Below, piece by piece: positions 63,908 through 64,000 of a stretch of DNA of 64,000 nt. Position 1 is the stretch's first letter; every line of letters starts with the position of its first letter. The notes beneath the pieces were generated by a model. That model searched no databases and had not been told where the DNA came from. It saw only the letters and a list, made by a program, of their open reading frames with translations. Position numbers and translations under genes: made by a program. Source of the DNA: Chlorobium ferrooxidans DSM 13031 (lineage in GTDB: Bacteria; Bacteroidota; Chlorobiia; Chlorobiales; Chlorobiaceae); assembly GCF_000168715.1 (NCBI RefSeq), contig NZ_AASE01000001.1:52152-116151 (forward strand), written 5' to 3'.

Positions 63908-64000
63908 ATGACTCAACTTATTGTATGTCAAATCGATGATGATACCAGTTCACTTCTTGAAAAGCTTGCAACCATGCACGGTTTGAGTTTAGAAGAAGAG
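63908..64000 (+). CDS. FitA-like ribbon-helix-helix antitoxin, cut by window edge
   Basis: The first 31 codons of a protein (MTQLIVCQIDDDTSSLLEKL...) that fit the FitA/VapB ribbon-helix-helix antitoxin pattern. The start has a strong Shine-Dalgarno sequence (GGAGG, 63897-63901). The 3' end is outside the window; a PIN toxin would be expected next. Confidence 0.65.
   Translation, partial: MTQLIVCQIDDDTSSLLEKLATMHGLSLEEE

Overview
The window looks like the chromosome of a green sulfur bacterium (Chlorobiaceae, Chlorobium/Pelodictyon type). The main reasons are the nif gene order nifH-nifI1-nifI2-nifD-nifK-nifE-nifN-nifB-ferredoxin-mod, the long group II type NifD and short NifK, and a large sulfur-assimilation block. 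The assignment rests on gene order and protein character, not on a database match. Most genes are chromosomal housekeeping or metabolic genes packed in co-directional operons. Mobile-type sequence is limited to short intergenic elements and a toxin-antitoxin-like patch at the right edge.

Layout. 1-1.1 kb: an aldo/keto reductase cut by the window edge and a small protein with five-residue repeats, both on the minus strand. 1.8-11 kb: a complete nitrogenase operon with a structured regulatory region upstream. 11-16.1 kb: molybdate uptake (modABC), modD and the regulator modE. A good ModE-type palindrome precedes modA. Between modD and modE lie a DUF2442 gene and a broken partial copy of a gene found intact at 60.6-61.3 kb. 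16.1-29.6 kb: a sulfur-assimilation block. It opens with a cysteine-rich leader peptide and an intrinsic terminator that resemble a cysteine-responsive attenuator, followed by a DUF4395 membrane protein, metY, an HPr-like protein, a LuxR-type regulator, cysK, cysE, a family 2 encapsulin shell with an internal cNMP-binding-like domain, a cysteine desulfurase with a long disordered cargo-type N-terminus, a transsulfuration enzyme and thiS-thiG-thiH-thiF. 29.6-36.1 kb (minus): a GlsB-like membrane protein and the hydrogenase maturation operon hypA-B-F-C-D-E.

36.2-52.9 kb: pyrB, a DUF1207 protein, a NUDIX hydrolase, a porin-like protein, a universal stress protein, an MHS-type MFS transporter with a small membrane partner, uvrC, a TPR protein, aroE, lspA, tatD, an anchored TPR protein, a cyclophilin, yggS, a purine nucleoside phosphorylase and mtnA. 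53.1-61.3 kb: a cbb3 oxidase and its assembly genes (ccoN-O-Q-P-G-H, a Met/Cys-rich periplasmic protein, ccoI, ccoS and a TauE/SafE-like protein). 61.4-64 kb: toxin-antitoxin-like genes, two unknown genes (one HEPN-like) and antitoxin remnants.

How the parts fit. The nif and mod genes form one functional unit: molybdate is imported, used for FeMo-cofactor, and sensed by ModE. The sulfur block joins cysteine synthesis, methionine-branch sulfur transfer, thiazole synthesis and a protein compartment predicted to load sulfur released by cysteine desulfurase. Its first genes appear to be controlled by cysteine supply. The most interesting candidates are the cysteine attenuator, the encapsulin/desulfurase pair with an intercistronic hairpin, a three-copy MITE-like element that supplies the end of ccoS, and the paired operator-like repeats upstream of nifH.
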